DNA of 64,000 nucleotides from Chryseobacterium ginsenosidimutans (GCF_024807225.1 NZ_JANUCO010000001.1:1488001-1552000), one strand, 5' to 3'; numbered from the stretch's first letter, positions 27,273 to 37,674 are shown. Notes: generated from the sequence alone by a model not told the origin. Program-made: numbers and translations.

Positions 27273-30117
27273 ATGGAAAATATAGACGCAACTCAAGATA
27301 AAAGGCTATTTCTCATCGATGCTTATGCGATGATTTTCAGGGGATATTACGCATTAATCAGAAGTCCGAGGATTACCAGCAAAGGATTAGACACTTCCGC
27401 TATTTTTGGTTTTACGAATTCTTTAATCGAATTGATCAGAAGAGAAAGACCAACTCATTTGGCGGTGGTTTTTGATGTCGGACAGGCAAGTGTAAGAACG
27501 AACGACTTTGCAGAGTACAAAGCAAATAGAAGCGAAACCCCGGAAGCCATAAAAATTGCAGTTCCATATATTCACAGGATTTTGGAGGCGATGCATATTC
27601 CGTATCTTGGTGTGGAAGGATATGAAGCAGATGACGTGATCGGAACTATTGCCTGTAAAGCTGAAAAAGAAGGATATACCACTTTTATGGTAACTCCCGA
27701 TAAAGACTTTGCACAGCTTGTTACGGATAAAATTAAAATGTATAAACCGGGTTTAAAGGGTGGAGATATTGAAATTCTTGGCGTAGAAGAAGTCAAAGCT
27801 AAATATGAAATTGAAGATCCAAAACAAGTGATCGATTTTCTCGCAATGATGGGAGATGCGGTGGATAATATTCCGGGATTAGATGGAGTTGGAGAAAAAA
27901 CAGCCATGAAATTCCTTAAAGAATTCGGAAATATTGAAAATCTTTTAGCAAATACTCATCAGTTAAAAGGAAAAATAAAAGAAAAGATTGAAGCCTCTGC
28001 AGAACGCGGAATTTTATCTAAAAAATTAGCAACGATTATTTGCGATGCTCCCATCGAATTCCATCAGGAACAATATGACCTTGAAACACCGGATTTTGAG
28101 CAGGCAAAAAAGGTTTTTGATGAAATAGAATTCACAAGATTATACGAAAATCTTTACAGGGCATTTGCTCCGGCTGCGGGAACTAAAGTTGTTGCAGAAG
28201 TTGAAGTCACGGTAACTGAGACTTCCCAGCAAAAAGTTGTACAGGCAGTTGGTCAGTTGGATCTTTTTGCAACTTATGAAGAAACTGGATCAGGCGACTT
28301 CCACAAAATCAAGCATCGAACAAAATGATCATTTGTATCAATTTGTAAATAATCCGAGAGCTCAGAAAATATTAGTTCAAAATTTATTAAAGCAAAAAGT
28401 AGTTTGTTTTGATACAGAAACCACTTCTTTAAACGAATTGGAAGCCGAATTGGTTGGAATGAGTTTCTCCTATAAAAAAGGGTTGGCTTACTATATTCCT
28501 TTGTCGGAAGATAAAGGTGAAGTATTGCAGACGTTGGAAATTTTCAGACCGTTTTTCGAAAAAGAAGATTTGCTGAAAGTAGCTCACAATTTAAAATTCG
28601 ATTATAAAATCCTTAAACAATACGGTATTGTTGTAAAAGGAGCAATGTTCGACACGATGATCGCACATTACCTTTTAAATCCCGACGGAAGACACGGAAT
28701 GGATTATCTTTCAGAGGTTTATTTAAATTATAAACCGGTTTCCATCGAAACGATTATCGGTAAAAAAGGGAAAAATCAAGGAACTTTCAGAGATGCAGAC
28801 CTAAGAACCCAAACCGATTATGCAGCAGAAGATGCGGATGTAACTTTCCAGTTGTATGAGTTGTTTGCGCCTCAATTAAAAAAGGAAAATTTAGAAGATC
28901 TGTTTTTCAATATCGAAATGCCTTTAATGGAAGTGTTGGCAAAAATGGAACTTTCCGGAATTTCTTTGGACGAAAAATGGCTGGCTCAGGAAAGTATCGA
29001 TCTTGAAAATGATTTAAGAGCACTTGAATCCACGATTTTTGAGATTTCAGGGGAAGAATTCAACATGAATTCACCTAAACAATTGGGCGAGATTTTATTT
29101 GAAAAAATGCAGCTCGATCCGAAAGCAAAAAAGACAAAAACAGGTCAGTACGCGACTTCAGAAGATGTGCTACAAAAATTATCTTCAAAACACGAAATCA
29201 TCAAGCATATTCTGGAATACAGAACTTACCAGAAGCTGAAATCGACCTACGTTGATGCATTGCCGTCACAGATTGAAAAAACAGATAACCGTGTTCATAC
29301 CAATTTCTCCCAAACAACGGCTGCAACAGGTCGTTTGGCGAGTGTAAATCCGAATTTGCAGAATATTCCGATCCGAACATTGAGAGGTCAGCAAATTCGT
29401 GGAGCGTTTGTTTCTGCGGAAGGAAAGAAGATTATTTCTGCCGATTATTCACAGATCGAACTTCGTTTAATTGCCGAAATTTCGGGGGAAGATAATATGA
29501 TTAAAGCGTTCCAGGATGGTGAAGATATTCACGCTTCGACGGCTGCAAAATTATTTAAAATTCCTTTAGAAGAGGTTTCAAAAACGCAGAGAAGTCAGGC
29601 AAAAACAGTGAATTTCGGGATCATTTACGGACAAGGTGCTTTTGCTTTGGCAGAACAAACCGGATTGTCAAGATCGGAAGCCAAACAAATGATCGAAGCG
29701 TATTTTGATACCTATCCGAAATTAAAGGAATATATGGCGGAACAGGTAAGAAAAGCACGTGAAATAGGCTATGTAGAAACTATTTTGGGAAGAAAGCGTC
29801 ATTTAAAAGATATTAATTCCGGAAACTTTGTGGTGAGAGGTCACGCCGAAAGAAATGCTGTGAATGCGCCTGTTCAGGGAAGTGCAGCAGATGTTGTAAA
29901 AATGGCGATGATTAAAATTCAAAAACAACTTGAAAAAGAAAAGCTGCAAACAAGAATGCTGCTTCAGGTTCATGACGAATTGGTATTCGAATCTCCGATC
30001 GATGAGGTAGAATTAGCCACCAATATTATTAAAATGGAAATGGAAAGCGCGATTGAAACGCAGGTTCCGCTATTAGTGGAAGTTGGAGTAGGAGATAACT
30101 GGCTGGAAGCACATTGA
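27273..30117 (+). CDS. polA: DNA polymerase I, frameshifted
   Basis: With one A removed from GAAAC at 28281-28285 this reads as a continuous 947-residue DNA polymerase I, the normal length. As written, the first half stops at 28328 and the second half is open from before 28237. The 5'-3' nuclease domain starts LFLIDAYAMIFRGYYAL. An intact proofreading domain has CFDTETTSL, NLKFDYKIL and YAAEDADVTFQLY. The polymerase has motif A SADYSQIELRLIAE, motif B RSQAKTVNFGIIYGQGAF and motif C QVHDELVFE. The repair gives FATYEELDQATSTKSSIEQ across the junction. ATG 27273 is preferred over TTG 27264. PolA is needed for normal repair and Okazaki-fragment processing, so the frameshift is probably a sequence error. 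Confidence 0.93.
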
Positions 30118-30132
30118 TTTTAAAATAATATA

Positions 30133-30225
30133 GATGCTTCGACTTCGCTCAGCATGACATCGCTACAAAATAACCGTAAAAAGCAGTTAGTATTAGAGTT
30201 GTCATGCTGAGGTTTCTCGAAGCAT
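30133..30225. repeat. Imperfect inverted repeat with CAGCATGAC arms
   Basis: The left arm GATGCTTCGACTTCGCTCAG (30133-30152, continuing CATGAC) pairs with the right arm at 30201-30225 (GTCATGCTGAG, then CTCGAAGCAT). Both flank AT-rich DNA. It lies between the convergent polA and SH3-lipoprotein genes, where it may also act as a terminator. Confidence 0.7.
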
Positions 30226-30232
30226 TTTTTGA

Positions 30233-30646
30233 TTATCTCCTTCTCGAAGATTTACTTCTTGTATGCGAGCTTACATAAGTTCCATTTTTTCGAGTATACC
30301 CTTTAACGTGAACTGTACCACCAGAAGAAGATGATCTACTTGATCTGTAAGAAGATGTTCCTGAATAGGTGCGAACAGGAGTATAATTACTATCGGTTTT
30401 ATAAACAGGATTATACGCCCAACCCGAATAGTTTCCCCACTTTATTTTTTTGTAATTCTTTTTATTAGATTCAGAAGAAACAAATACTTGAGTGTTTTTA
30501 GGAATTGTTGTAACTAAGTTAGATGAATCACTTGAAGCATAAATTTTTGCGTCTTCGGTTAATAATACTGTATAACCATTTGAAGAGCAAGAGACTATAA
30601 TAATACAGATGATTAATAAATAGATTAGTTTTTTAATTGTATTCAT
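30233..30646 (-). CDS. SH3-like lipoprotein with Ser-rich linker
   Basis: A 137-residue lipoprotein with lipobox IIVSCSS (Cys near 20). Residues 25-80 are SH3-like (AKIYASSDSSNLVTTIPKNTQVFV ... WGNYSGWAYNPVY). A Ser and Arg-rich linker ends in HVKGYTRKNGTYVSSHTR, a short motif common at the C-terminus of small Bacteroidetes surface proteins. Convergent with polA. Function unknown. Confidence 0.75.
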   Translation of the reverse strand: MNTIKKLIYLLIICIIIVSCSSNGYTVLLTEDAKIYASSDSSNLVTTIPKNTQVFVSSESNKKNYKKIKWGNYSGWAYNPVYKTDSNYTPVRTYSGTSSYRSSRSSSSGGTVHVKGYTRKNGTYVSSHTRSKSSRRR

Positions 30647-30714
30647 AGTTATTAGTTATTTTGTTGTTTCAAATTTACACTGAATAACTAAAATAAGCTT
30701 ACGGTTTTCCGTAA

Positions 30715-30972
30715 TTAATAATCCAATTTACCATCAATTTTTTTATACGCATTTTGAATAACCTCTTCAGGAGATACGTTTTCAAATAAAAAACGCTCTT
30801 TTTTCAGATGCAACGTTTTGGTTTCTGATGGCATTTCTTCTTTCATCGTATTAATGATTTCCTGCTTGAAAATTCCTTTCATTACTTCATAATAAAGAGC
30901 TTGATGGCTTCCCGCTCCCGTATTATAGGTTTTTACAAAAAAAGGATAATTGTTTTCAAGTAATCCTTTCAA
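30715..30972 (-). pseudogene. Short ORF, probably remnant of a larger gene
   Basis: It is open from a TTG at 30972, with an in-frame stop only a few codons upstream, and encodes 85 residues (NNYPFFVKTYNTGAGSHQAL ... SPEEVIQNAYKKIDGKLDY). There is no ATG, signal or known domain at the start. The composition looks like a genuine protein C-terminus, so it may be the tail of a deleted gene. Confidence 0.35.
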
Positions 30973-31131
30973 GTGTCTTTTGGTCTATTGGAATTTGCTA
31001 TAAACATATAGTAACTTTATAATGTGCTAATTGAAATGATCGGCATAAATATTTTTAGACCTAGGTTATTTAAAGAAGACTTTTTAGAAATAAATATTTA
31101 GATATTACGTAAATTTAATATTAATCACAAT

Positions 31132-31161
31132 TTTGAGATTTATTTTTTTGTTTTATATTTG
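31132..31161 (+). promoter_or_regulatory. Bacteroidetes-type promoter of the 31.2-kb lipoprotein
   Basis: TTTG (31132-31135), 18 bases, TATATTTG (31154-31161), then 19 bases to the ATG. A close match to TTTG-N19-TAnnTTTG. Confidence 0.6.
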
Positions 31162-31180
31162 TAATCATAATTATAAATAA

Positions 31181-31714
31181 ATGAAAAAAATTCTTTTAAT
31201 TATTCCTTTAATCATCACTATATCTTGTTCACAAGATGATGAATTAATTGAAAAGCCAAAGGTTGAAGTAAGTAAAATTGCTTCGGATAATAGTTTAGTG
31301 CAGAAAGCCCCATTTTATCCTTCAAATAATGGCGATTTTGTAAAAACATATTACAATCCACCTGGTAGTTCTATTAACTTAACAATGTATTATGTTAAAT
31401 TTCAAGGGGTTTGGAGACATATCGATTCGCAAGTGACATGGGATGGATTGTTTGCTGATCATACATTCAGATATGAATTTCCATCAATTGAGACTATGGT
31501 TGATGTTACTCAAACATCTGTGGGGGGACCAATCTATGCGGATAATGGTTTATTGCAAAATCCTACTACAGGTGAAATATTTTTTAGGGAAGGAAATACT
31601 TTAAGATGGATTCCGTCAATGGCTATTTTTAATCAATATAAATTCAATCCAGCAGCAGTAATTCAAACAACAAATACAGGAGCGAATTATATTCACTATC
31701 CTGATTTATGGTAA
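31181..31714 (+). CDS. Lipoprotein of unknown function
   Basis: A 177-residue lipoprotein with signal ending TISCSQDD (Cys near 16) and an acidic residue run after the Cys, typical of surface-exposed Bacteroidetes lipoproteins (SDDE-like export signal). The mature part is beta-rich and aromatic (YYVKFQGVWRHIDSQVTW, YNPPGSSINL). No family recognised. It has its own promoter and terminator, so it is a monocistronic unit. Confidence 0.7.
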   Translation: MKKILLIIPLIITISCSQDDELIEKPKVEVSKIASDNSLVQKAPFYPSNNGDFVKTYYNPPGSSINLTMYYVKFQGVWRHIDSQVTWDGLFADHTFRYEFPSIETMVDVTQTSVGGPIYADNGLLQNPTTGEIFFREGNTLRWIPSMAIFNQYKFNPAAVIQTTNTGANYIHYPDLW

Positions 31715-31783
31715 AAATGAGGTTTTCAATTTAGATTGATACTTCAAAAAATATATGCGAATTTAAAATTAATATTATAAATG

Positions 31784-31812
31784 AGTCCGACATTATATCG
31801 GACTTTTTATTT
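31784..31812 (+). terminator. Terminator after the 31.2-kb lipoprotein
   Basis: Arms AGTCCGA and TCGGACT around CATTATA, followed by TTTTTATTTT. Confidence 0.75.
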
Positions 31813-31876
31813 TGTTGCTAATTTTAGAAAGATGTTCTAAATATTAATAATTTTTATTTTGAAATTAATATTTTGA

Positions 31877-32614
31877 TTAAATTTTTATGATTCTGATCAT
31901 CGCCAAATCATCCGTTGGTTTTATGCCGTAATGATGTTGCAGTTTCTTCAGTTTTATCAAAAGCATTTCTTCGGAATCAGAGTTTGATTGATTGGTCAAA
32001 AGATAACTAATAGGATCTATTATTTCATCATGAACTGTTTTTTTAATAGGCATAAATGTAGAAATCCCGTCTGTAGCAATAGAAATATCTTCAAGATTAT
32101 TGAAAAATATTTTCTGAGTCTGATTTCCGTACCAGTTTTCGAAATTTTCTTTCAAATGATAAGCAAGATAATCCGGTTTGTTATCTCTTTCGAATTCCGT
32201 GATTTCACCATTAATACAGACCAAACCATCTCCGATACTTAAAATAATTCCTTCATTTTCTTTTTCGTTGTAAAGAAGGATGATTAATGTCGTTAATAAT
32301 TCCTTTTCATCAAGCATCAACTGATTTTTGATCGAAATTATTTCCTTGAAAAGATCCTTTACAATTGATTTTAAATCTTCTTCAATATTGTTAATCCGTT
32401 TTGTTTCGTATAATTCTTTATAACCTTTTTCAATACAAATTTTTCGTAAAATCTTGCCAATTAATGTTGATGCAAACTGGCTTTCCATCGCGGTTGAACA
32501 ACCATCCATTACGGCACACAATATTTTATCGCTGTCAATTTTCTTGGTAACCAGAAAATCTTCGCAATGATTCAGATGATAATCGCCAATTTGTAATGCG
32601 GTATGAATATTCAT
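31877..32614 (-). CDS. PP2C-like protein phosphatase
   Basis: A 245-residue protein of the PPM/PP2C_2 type. The metal-binding motifs are NHCEDFLV near residue 17, CAVMDGCST near 35, ILSIGDGLVCI near 125, ISIATDGIST near 172 and TDDLAMIRI at the end. These phosphatases remove phosphate from Ser or Thr of target proteins. It is not fused to a kinase. It is followed 40 bases upstream by an Imm22-like gene in the same direction, so the two may share an operon. Substrates unknown. Confidence 0.75.
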   Translation of the reverse strand: MNIHTALQIGDYHLNHCEDFLVTKKIDSDKILCAVMDGCSTAMESQFASTLIGKILRKICIEKGYKELYETKRINNIEEDLKSIVKDLFKEIISIKNQLMLDEKELLTTLIILLYNEKENEGIILSIGDGLVCINGEITEFERDNKPDYLAYHLKENFENWYGNQTQKIFFNNLEDISIATDGISTFMPIKKTVHDEIIDPISYLLTNQSNSDSEEMLLIKLKKLQHHYGIKPTDDLAMIRIIKI

Positions 32615-32654
32615 TAATTATTTTAACAGGGAATAGAAATTTTAAACACTAAAT

Positions 32655-33080
32655 TCAATCCCGCCAATATAAACCAAAGAAAATAAGTCGTCCTCCACAG
32701 AAACAGGGTTGGGAAACTTGACCTTTGTTTAGGAAAATAATAGAATTGATATCGAATTTTAAATCAATTTCATTCAATCTGTTCACTAAAATCGGAAGCC
32801 ATTGTTCGGCAAAAGAATATTCTGAAAATTTTTCGTAAATGGTTCTGTTACCATCTTCAAAGCCATATTCTACAAAATCATGATCCAGCCAGATCGTGTC
32901 CTGAGATTCTGCAAATTTTGAAATATAGGTTTCGTCAGATTCTTCTTCCAGATAAAAATCTTCATCTTCCTCCACAAATCCATAAAAAACCTCTTCACTG
33001 TTGAAATTTCCTACCCAAAAATCTAATGTTTCTGTATTCATAATTGATTGATTGCTGTTATCTTTTTTTTCCAGTCCCAA
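32655..33080 (-). CDS. Orphan Imm22-like immunity protein
   Basis: 141 residues, or 128 if started at the internal MNTETLDFW, which looks like the real start of the family. DFWVGNFNSEEVFYGFVEE and IWLDHDFVEYGFED parallel the Imm22-like gene behind rhs. The C-terminus GRLIFFGLYWRD is also family-like. No toxin gene is adjacent, so it is a solitary immunity gene that may protect against related toxins from other strains (inference). Confidence 0.65.
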   Translation of the reverse strand: MGLEKKDNSNQSIMNTETLDFWVGNFNSEEVFYGFVEEDEDFYLEEESDETYISKFAESQDTIWLDHDFVEYGFEDGNRTIYEKFSEYSFAEQWLPILVNRLNEIDLKFDINSIIFLNKGQVSQPCFCGGRLIFFGLYWRD

Positions 33081-33134
33081 ATTTAGGATAATATTGATAA
33101 ATTTTTATTCCTGAATCGCTCGATTATGAAAATA

Positions 33135-33884
33135 TTAGGCAAAATAATTTTTCAGCTCATGTAGGAGTTGAATTTGTTCAGAAATATTTTTGATATTTAA
33201 TTCAGGATTAATAATGACTTGATTTAAACTACTTAAATATTTTTGAGCATTATCTTTACCTTCTTGTTCTTCAATTATTTGAGCAATTTGGATATTTCTT
33301 ATTTTAGAAATTTCGCCCCGACTTTCCAACATTTTATTCCATTGATTAAGATGTTTTGAAAGATTATTAGTGTTATTTACGGTATCGAGATAGGCAATAG
33401 CTTCTAAAACACTTTCCTGATCAAAATAAAGTTCAGGTTTTTGTAAATAATATTCTAAATATTGATTCAAATATTCAATTGTTTTTGGCTTATTGTAAAA
33501 TGCAAATATCAAAGCATAAAGATCTCCAGCATAACATACCTCACTTTTAAGTAAATGAATACCAATGATATCTATTTGATTTTCATAGTTTTTTAATGCT
33601 GAAAGATAAGCTCCTACAGTTCTTGTTCTCCAGTTGAAATCGCCCAAAAGTGCTAATGTAACTTCTTCTGTTATTTCATCTTTAATTTGTTTAAGATAAT
33701 CAATCCATGAATTATCACCTATATGTCTGATTTTCATGTATAAAGGAAGTGCCCATTTATCAATAAATTCTTGACTTAACTGAAAATCATTTCGGTACGT
33801 TTCCAAATGATTAAAAACAGAAGCATGTCTTACTGTTGCTCCTGCGGAATGTAAGTTCATTTGATTTTTTAGATCATCATTCAT
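33135..33884 (-). CDS. DUF6000-like protein
   Basis: A 249-residue soluble alpha-helical protein. FNWRTRTVGAYLSALKN, HLLKSEVCYAGDLYALIFAFY and YFDQESVLEAIAYLD match my recollection of DUF6000 proteins. The function of that family is unknown, and it is often found in immunity-rich loci. It lies in a run of minus-strand accessory genes. Family call from motif memory only. Confidence 0.6.
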   Translation of the reverse strand: MNDDLKNQMNLHSAGATVRHASVFNHLETYRNDFQLSQEFIDKWALPLYMKIRHIGDNSWIDYLKQIKDEITEEVTLALLGDFNWRTRTVGAYLSALKNYENQIDIIGIHLLKSEVCYAGDLYALIFAFYNKPKTIEYLNQYLEYYLQKPELYFDQESVLEAIAYLDTVNNTNNLSKHLNQWNKMLESRGEISKIRNIQIAQIIEEQEGKDNAQKYLSSLNQVIINPELNIKNISEQIQLLHELKNYFA

Positions 33885-33972
33885 ATATTATATTTATTTA
33901 TGAGAACTTAAAATTATTAAAAATAATCTAAGGTTAAAGTCATTATAAAAAACATACAGATTAAATAATAGA

Positions 33973-34353
33973 TTATAGTAGAAAAAATATCAACACTGAA
34001 AATATAACATTGTAAGAAAAATAACCTCGAATAATGAGAATGTTTTCCAAGAATGAGTTTATACCCAAAAGCATTAAAAAATAACCCGGAATTAGAATGT
34101 TGATGAAAAGGATAAACAAAAGAGATTTTGAAGCGTCATCAACGAATGCTACTGGATTTTTTACAATTAGAAATATGCTCCATAATATGGTGATTCCGAG
34201 AATAACCGCAAAAAATAATTTTAATTTTTGTTTTTTATTTTCTTCTCTAAAAAATAGAAAAAAATACAAATTTGACGTAAGAAAAATGATTGAGATGATA
34301 AGAAAAAATTCAAGCATATTACAGAACTCTTTTACCAGATTCACTTTCCCCAA
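33973..34353 (-). CDS. Small membrane protein
   Basis: A 126-residue hydrophobic protein with about four transmembrane segments (LEFFLIISIIFLTSNLYFFLF, LFFAVILGITILWSIFLIV, SLLFILFINILIPGYFLMLLG and a C-terminal one). The first 12 residues overlap the 3' end of the YdeI-like gene, so the MLEFFLI Met is a likelier start. No family recognised. Confidence 0.5.
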   Translation of the reverse strand: MGKVNLVKEFCNMLEFFLIISIIFLTSNLYFFLFFREENKKQKLKLFFAVILGITILWSIFLIVKNPVAFVDDASKSLLFILFINILIPGYFLMLLGINSFLENILIIRGYFSYNVIFSVLIFFLL

Positions 34354-34876
34354 TCGTCTTTTCCAATCTCGACAACCTCGTCTTCTCCTGTTTCGCAGTC
34401 ATAATCCAGTGAAGCATGACTTTTTTGTAGGATGGAGCTTGATTACTGAAGAATTCCCAAGCTTTTTTGTTGGCTTTAAACTGTTTTTCAAATTCAGGAT
34501 CGAGAACTGAAGGTTTTTTTTCGTGAGAATAAATGGCAGATTTTTCTTCTTTTCTTAATTCAAAAGCTTTTTTACCTTCCAAAGTCATCAATCCGGCTTT
34601 GGTTAATTCCTCAATCTTTTTAATGTTAATGGCGCTCCAAATACTTGTCGGTTTTCTTGGAGTAAAACGAATGCTGTAGCTTTCTTCGTCAATGGATTTC
34701 CTGACCCCGTCAATCCAGCCAAAACACAATGCCTGATCTACAGATTGCGACCATGACATTGAAGGTTTTTTTGTCCCGACTTTCCAGAATCCGACCAATA
34801 ATTCAGTTTCTTTTTGATGGTTTTTCTCCAGCCACTCGCGGAATTTTTCCTGTGTTTCGAAAAAAGTTGCTGACAT
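34319..34876 (-). CDS. YdeI/OmpD-associated family protein
   Basis: A 185-residue protein typical of the YdeI family: FREWLEKNHQKETELLVGFWK, SMSWSQSVDQALCFGWIDGVRKSID, YSIRFTPRKPTSIWSAINI, and a C-terminal helical part (QFKANKKAWEFFSNQAPSYKKVMLHWIMTAK). Members have been linked to resistance to antimicrobial peptides or bacteriocins and to porin regulation, but the mechanism is unclear. Cytosolic. It may form an operon with the small membrane protein that overlaps its end. Confidence 0.85.
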   Translation of the reverse strand: MSATFFETQEKFREWLEKNHQKETELLVGFWKVGTKKPSMSWSQSVDQALCFGWIDGVRKSIDEESYSIRFTPRKPTSIWSAINIKKIEELTKAGLMTLEGKKAFELRKEEKSAIYSHEKKPSVLDPEFEKQFKANKKAWEFFSNQAPSYKKVMLHWIMTAKQEKTRLSRLEKTIGESESGKRVL

Positions 34877-34930
34877 TTTTTTATCTTTTTGAATGTATAA
34901 TAAACCTTTTTTAAACGAATAAAAATACCT

Positions 34931-36224
34931 CTATTTTTGGGTATTCATTAAAATAATTTTATCGGTTTTGAGTTTATTGGCGAGCCATAGCTTTAGTTTT
35001 TCTTCGTCAAGCGGATTTTCAGACTGATAGATAATGGCTGTTTCAACTCCTGTAGAATCAGGTTTATAGAAGGTTTGCAGTTTTCCTAATGAGATTTCTT
35101 TTATTTCCGGAAATAGTATTTTAATTTCTTTTACCAACTCCGGATTTTCCGTTTTATAAATGTTTAATTCTCCTTTTAAAAGATTGATTTGGAGGTCCTT
35201 TTCACTTACACTGCTTTTCTGTAGATTGATCTCGTTCAGGATTTCAGATTTCAGATCAGAAGTATTTTGTTTAATCACCAAATTGGTATTACTGATTCCG
35301 AAATCTTTCAAATCATTATTCAGCTTCTTGATTTCAAGACTGTCTAAATTTTTGGATAAAAAGGCAAGCTCAATAGATTTGGGATTAGAATTATAATTTA
35401 TTTTTTTATAAATAACTGTATATCCGTTGTTTATAAATTCGGTATTAATGTAATTTTCTACATTTTGAGTATATCTTTTTTCATTAAGCAAATTATAGGC
35501 AAGATAACAGCTCGGTACAATCATTACGACAATCAGAATCGAAATTCCGTAACGGATTCTTTTTTCCAGCGTTTTATCTGCCCATTGTACAGGTCTGTAT
35601 TTTAGGAATTTAATGATAAGAAAAGTGGAAATACAAATGAAAAAACAATTGATGGTGTACAAATAAAAAGCGCCCAGAAAGAAAGAAAAATTTCCTGTGG
35701 CAATTCCGAAACCGGCTGTACAAAGAGGTGGCATTAAAGCTGTTGCAATGGCAACTCCGGGAATAGGATTTCCTTTTGCAACCCTTGTAATAGAAATCGC
35801 CCCAACAATTCCTCCAAAAAACGCGATAAGAACGTCATAAATATTGGGTGCGGTTTCTTGCCAGTAATTCTGATTGTACTTCCTTAAACGGACTTAAATA
35901 AAAGTATAAAACAGAGACCGTTAAACTAACAGCTGTTGCTATAAGAAGGTTCTTAATGGATTTTTTTAATAAGCTGAAATTATACGTTGCTAAAGCAAAA
36001 CCTGCGCCTACAATCGGCCCCATTAAAGGAGAAATAAGCATGGCTCCAATAATTACAGCAGTAGAATTTACATTCAAACCCACGGAAGCGATGAGAATGG
36101 CACAAGCCAGAATCCAGAGGTTTGCTCCTCTGAAAGAAACGTTTTGCGTTACGTTTTCTACAACCAATTTAGGATCTTCTTCACCGGTGTGCAGATTTAA
36201 AAAATCAGAAATAGTTTTTTTCAT
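34931..36224 (-). CDS. DUF389 (TIGR00341) membrane protein, frameshifted
   Basis: When one A is removed from GAAAC (plus-strand GTTTC at 35853-35857), this reads as a continuous 430-residue protein; as written it breaks into 129 and 267-residue halves plus an unread stretch. The N-terminal half is the DUF389 membrane domain with GANLWILACAILIASVGLNVNSTAVIIGAMLISPLMGPI. The repaired middle reads APNIYDVLIAFFGGIVGAIS and then ALMPPLCTAGFGIATGN. The C-terminal 200 residues are a soluble tail with coiled-coil character. Function in bacteria is unknown. One of the eight GAAC-to-GAAAC frameshifts. Confidence 0.85.
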
Positions 36225-36639
36225 GTGTTTTCAATATATTGTGTTAAGTGAATGTAAAATATTTTCCTGTAAGTGATTATCAGTAAACTTGTTTGGTTTT
36301 TTTATTTTAACGATAAAAGATACAAAATATGAACGCATTAGTTCTTAAAAATCTTTGATTTTTATTCTTTTATAAATTTTTCATCATAGACGAATTTTAA
36401 ATAACTTTTGTATCTCGTATGTTTGTATTTATAAATATAAGTTACTTTAAATAATAAAACTAAGAGGCAGCAGAAATATTTTGTGAGAGGTAATTTTTAT
36501 TAATATACCGGAAAAAGAAAGATTCTCTGTCTCTAAGTTTCTTTAAAATCTGAACAGTACTTAGGAAGTTTTTACATTCCGTATAAATGCGAGAAAAGAT
36601 TACAAGAAACTGCAGTTTTTTCACTTAAAATTAAACATC
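36225..36639 (+). other. Gene-free region upstream of the IS110 transposase
   Basis: No ORF is credible. The left part should hold the promoter of the divergent DUF389 gene. The right part (roughly 36440-36639) should be the left end of the IS110 element, the place where IS110-family elements encode a bridge RNA ending near the transposase start. It contains short complementary phrases (AAGAAAGATTCTC with TCTCTAAGTTTCTT) that could fold, but I cannot define boundaries by eye. Confidence 0.4.
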
Positions 36640-37674
36640 ATGGAAAAGCAATGTATCGGTATTGATATTTCAAAAGATTATCTAGACTGTTGTTTTGGAA
36701 CTTCAGACAGCTTTCAAAATCAAAAATTTGGGAAGAGTAAAAGATTTAAAAATGACTATTGTGGATATAAAGAATTATTGCAGTGGTCGGATGAACAGAA
36801 TGCCTCAAGAGAAGTATTTTATGTAATGGAAGCCACGGGCGTTTATTATGAGCATTTGGCTTATTTTTTAAATGAGCATCATTGTAAATTATCTGTGCTA
36901 TTACCCAATATGGTGAAGCATTATTCCCGCAGTCTTAATGTGAAAACCAAGACAGATCAAAAGGATTCAGAGGTTTTATGCAGGTTAGGATTGGAAAGGA
37001 AATTAAGAACCTGGAATATGCCTACTAAAATTATGCGTGATTTAAAATTTTTAAGCCGTGAATACCGTGAAGTAAAAGCTAAAATCAATCAGGCTAAGAA
37101 TCAGCTTCATGCAAAACATCACAGTCATGACTGCCCTGTCTCCACTCAAAAAAGGTTAAAAACACAGGTTTCCTTATTAGAAGTACAGGTATCGGAGATC
37201 GAGTCGGAACTTAGGCTTTTAGTAATGTCTGATACAGAGTTTTCTGATAAAGTTAAAAAAATATGCAGTATTCCGGGAGTAAGTTTTATTACAACAATAT
37301 GTATTATTGCAGAAACCAATGCCTTTGCGTTAATAACAAATGGAAGACAACTGGCAAGTTATGCAGGTTTAGATATTCAGCACAATCAGTCTGGGAATAA
37401 GGAAGGGAAGACAAGAATATCTAAAAAGGGAAACAGTTTTATCCGCCATTCTTTATATATGCCCGCTTTATGTGCAACCAGATTCAATCCGTTAATGAAA
37501 GAGTTTTATAACAATCTAAAAGACAGAAAACCTGTGAAAAAAATAGCAGTAATAGCAGTCGCAAGAAAGTTGCTCATTTTAATTTATAAACTTTGGAAAA
37601 GCAATATGGAATTTGATCCTAATTATATAGAAAATAAAAAAATAGACAGGGTTGCGCCTGCCTACACAGGATGA
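36640..37674 (+). CDS. IS110-family transposase (DEDD)
   Basis: A 344-residue transposase. The N-terminal RuvC-like DEDD domain has CIGIDISKDYLD (Asp near 10), VMEATGVYYEHL (Glu near 66) and KTKTDQKDSEVLCRLG (Asp pair near 104). The C-terminal Transposase_20 domain has CSIPGVSFITT and LASYAGLDIQHNQSGNKEGK, with the conserved Ser in KKGNSFIRHSLYMPAL. Enzymes of this family excise circles and insert by an RNA-guided mechanism with a bridge RNA from the non-coding ends. The gene is intact. Element ends were not resolved, and IS110 elements usually lack long terminal inverted repeats. Confidence 0.92.
   Translation: MEKQCIGIDISKDYLDCCFGTSDSFQNQKFGKSKRFKNDYCGYKELLQWSDEQNASREVFYVMEATGVYYEHLAYFLNEHHCKLSVLLPNMVKHYSRSLNVKTKTDQKDSEVLCRLGLERKLRTWNMPTKIMRDLKFLSREYREVKAKINQAKNQLHAKHHSHDCPVSTQKRLKTQVSLLEVQVSEIESELRLLVMSDTEFSDKVKKICSIPGVSFITTICIIAETNAFALITNGRQLASYAGLDIQHNQSGNKEGKTRISKKGNSFIRHSLYMPALCATRFNPLMKEFYNNLKDRKPVKKIAVIAVARKLLILIYKLWKSNMEFDPNYIENKKIDRVAPAYTG

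Noticed and set aside
28417..28421. Programmed frameshifting at GAAAC as an explanation for the eight broken genes
   Set aside because: GAAACC occurs in frame and is genuine in the polA proofreading motif CFDTETTSL, so GAAAC itself does not trigger a frame change; a shared sequence error is simpler.
30715..30972. Treating the 85-residue ORF as an intact gene
   Set aside because: Only a TTG start, with an in-frame stop a few codons upstream; better seen as a remnant.
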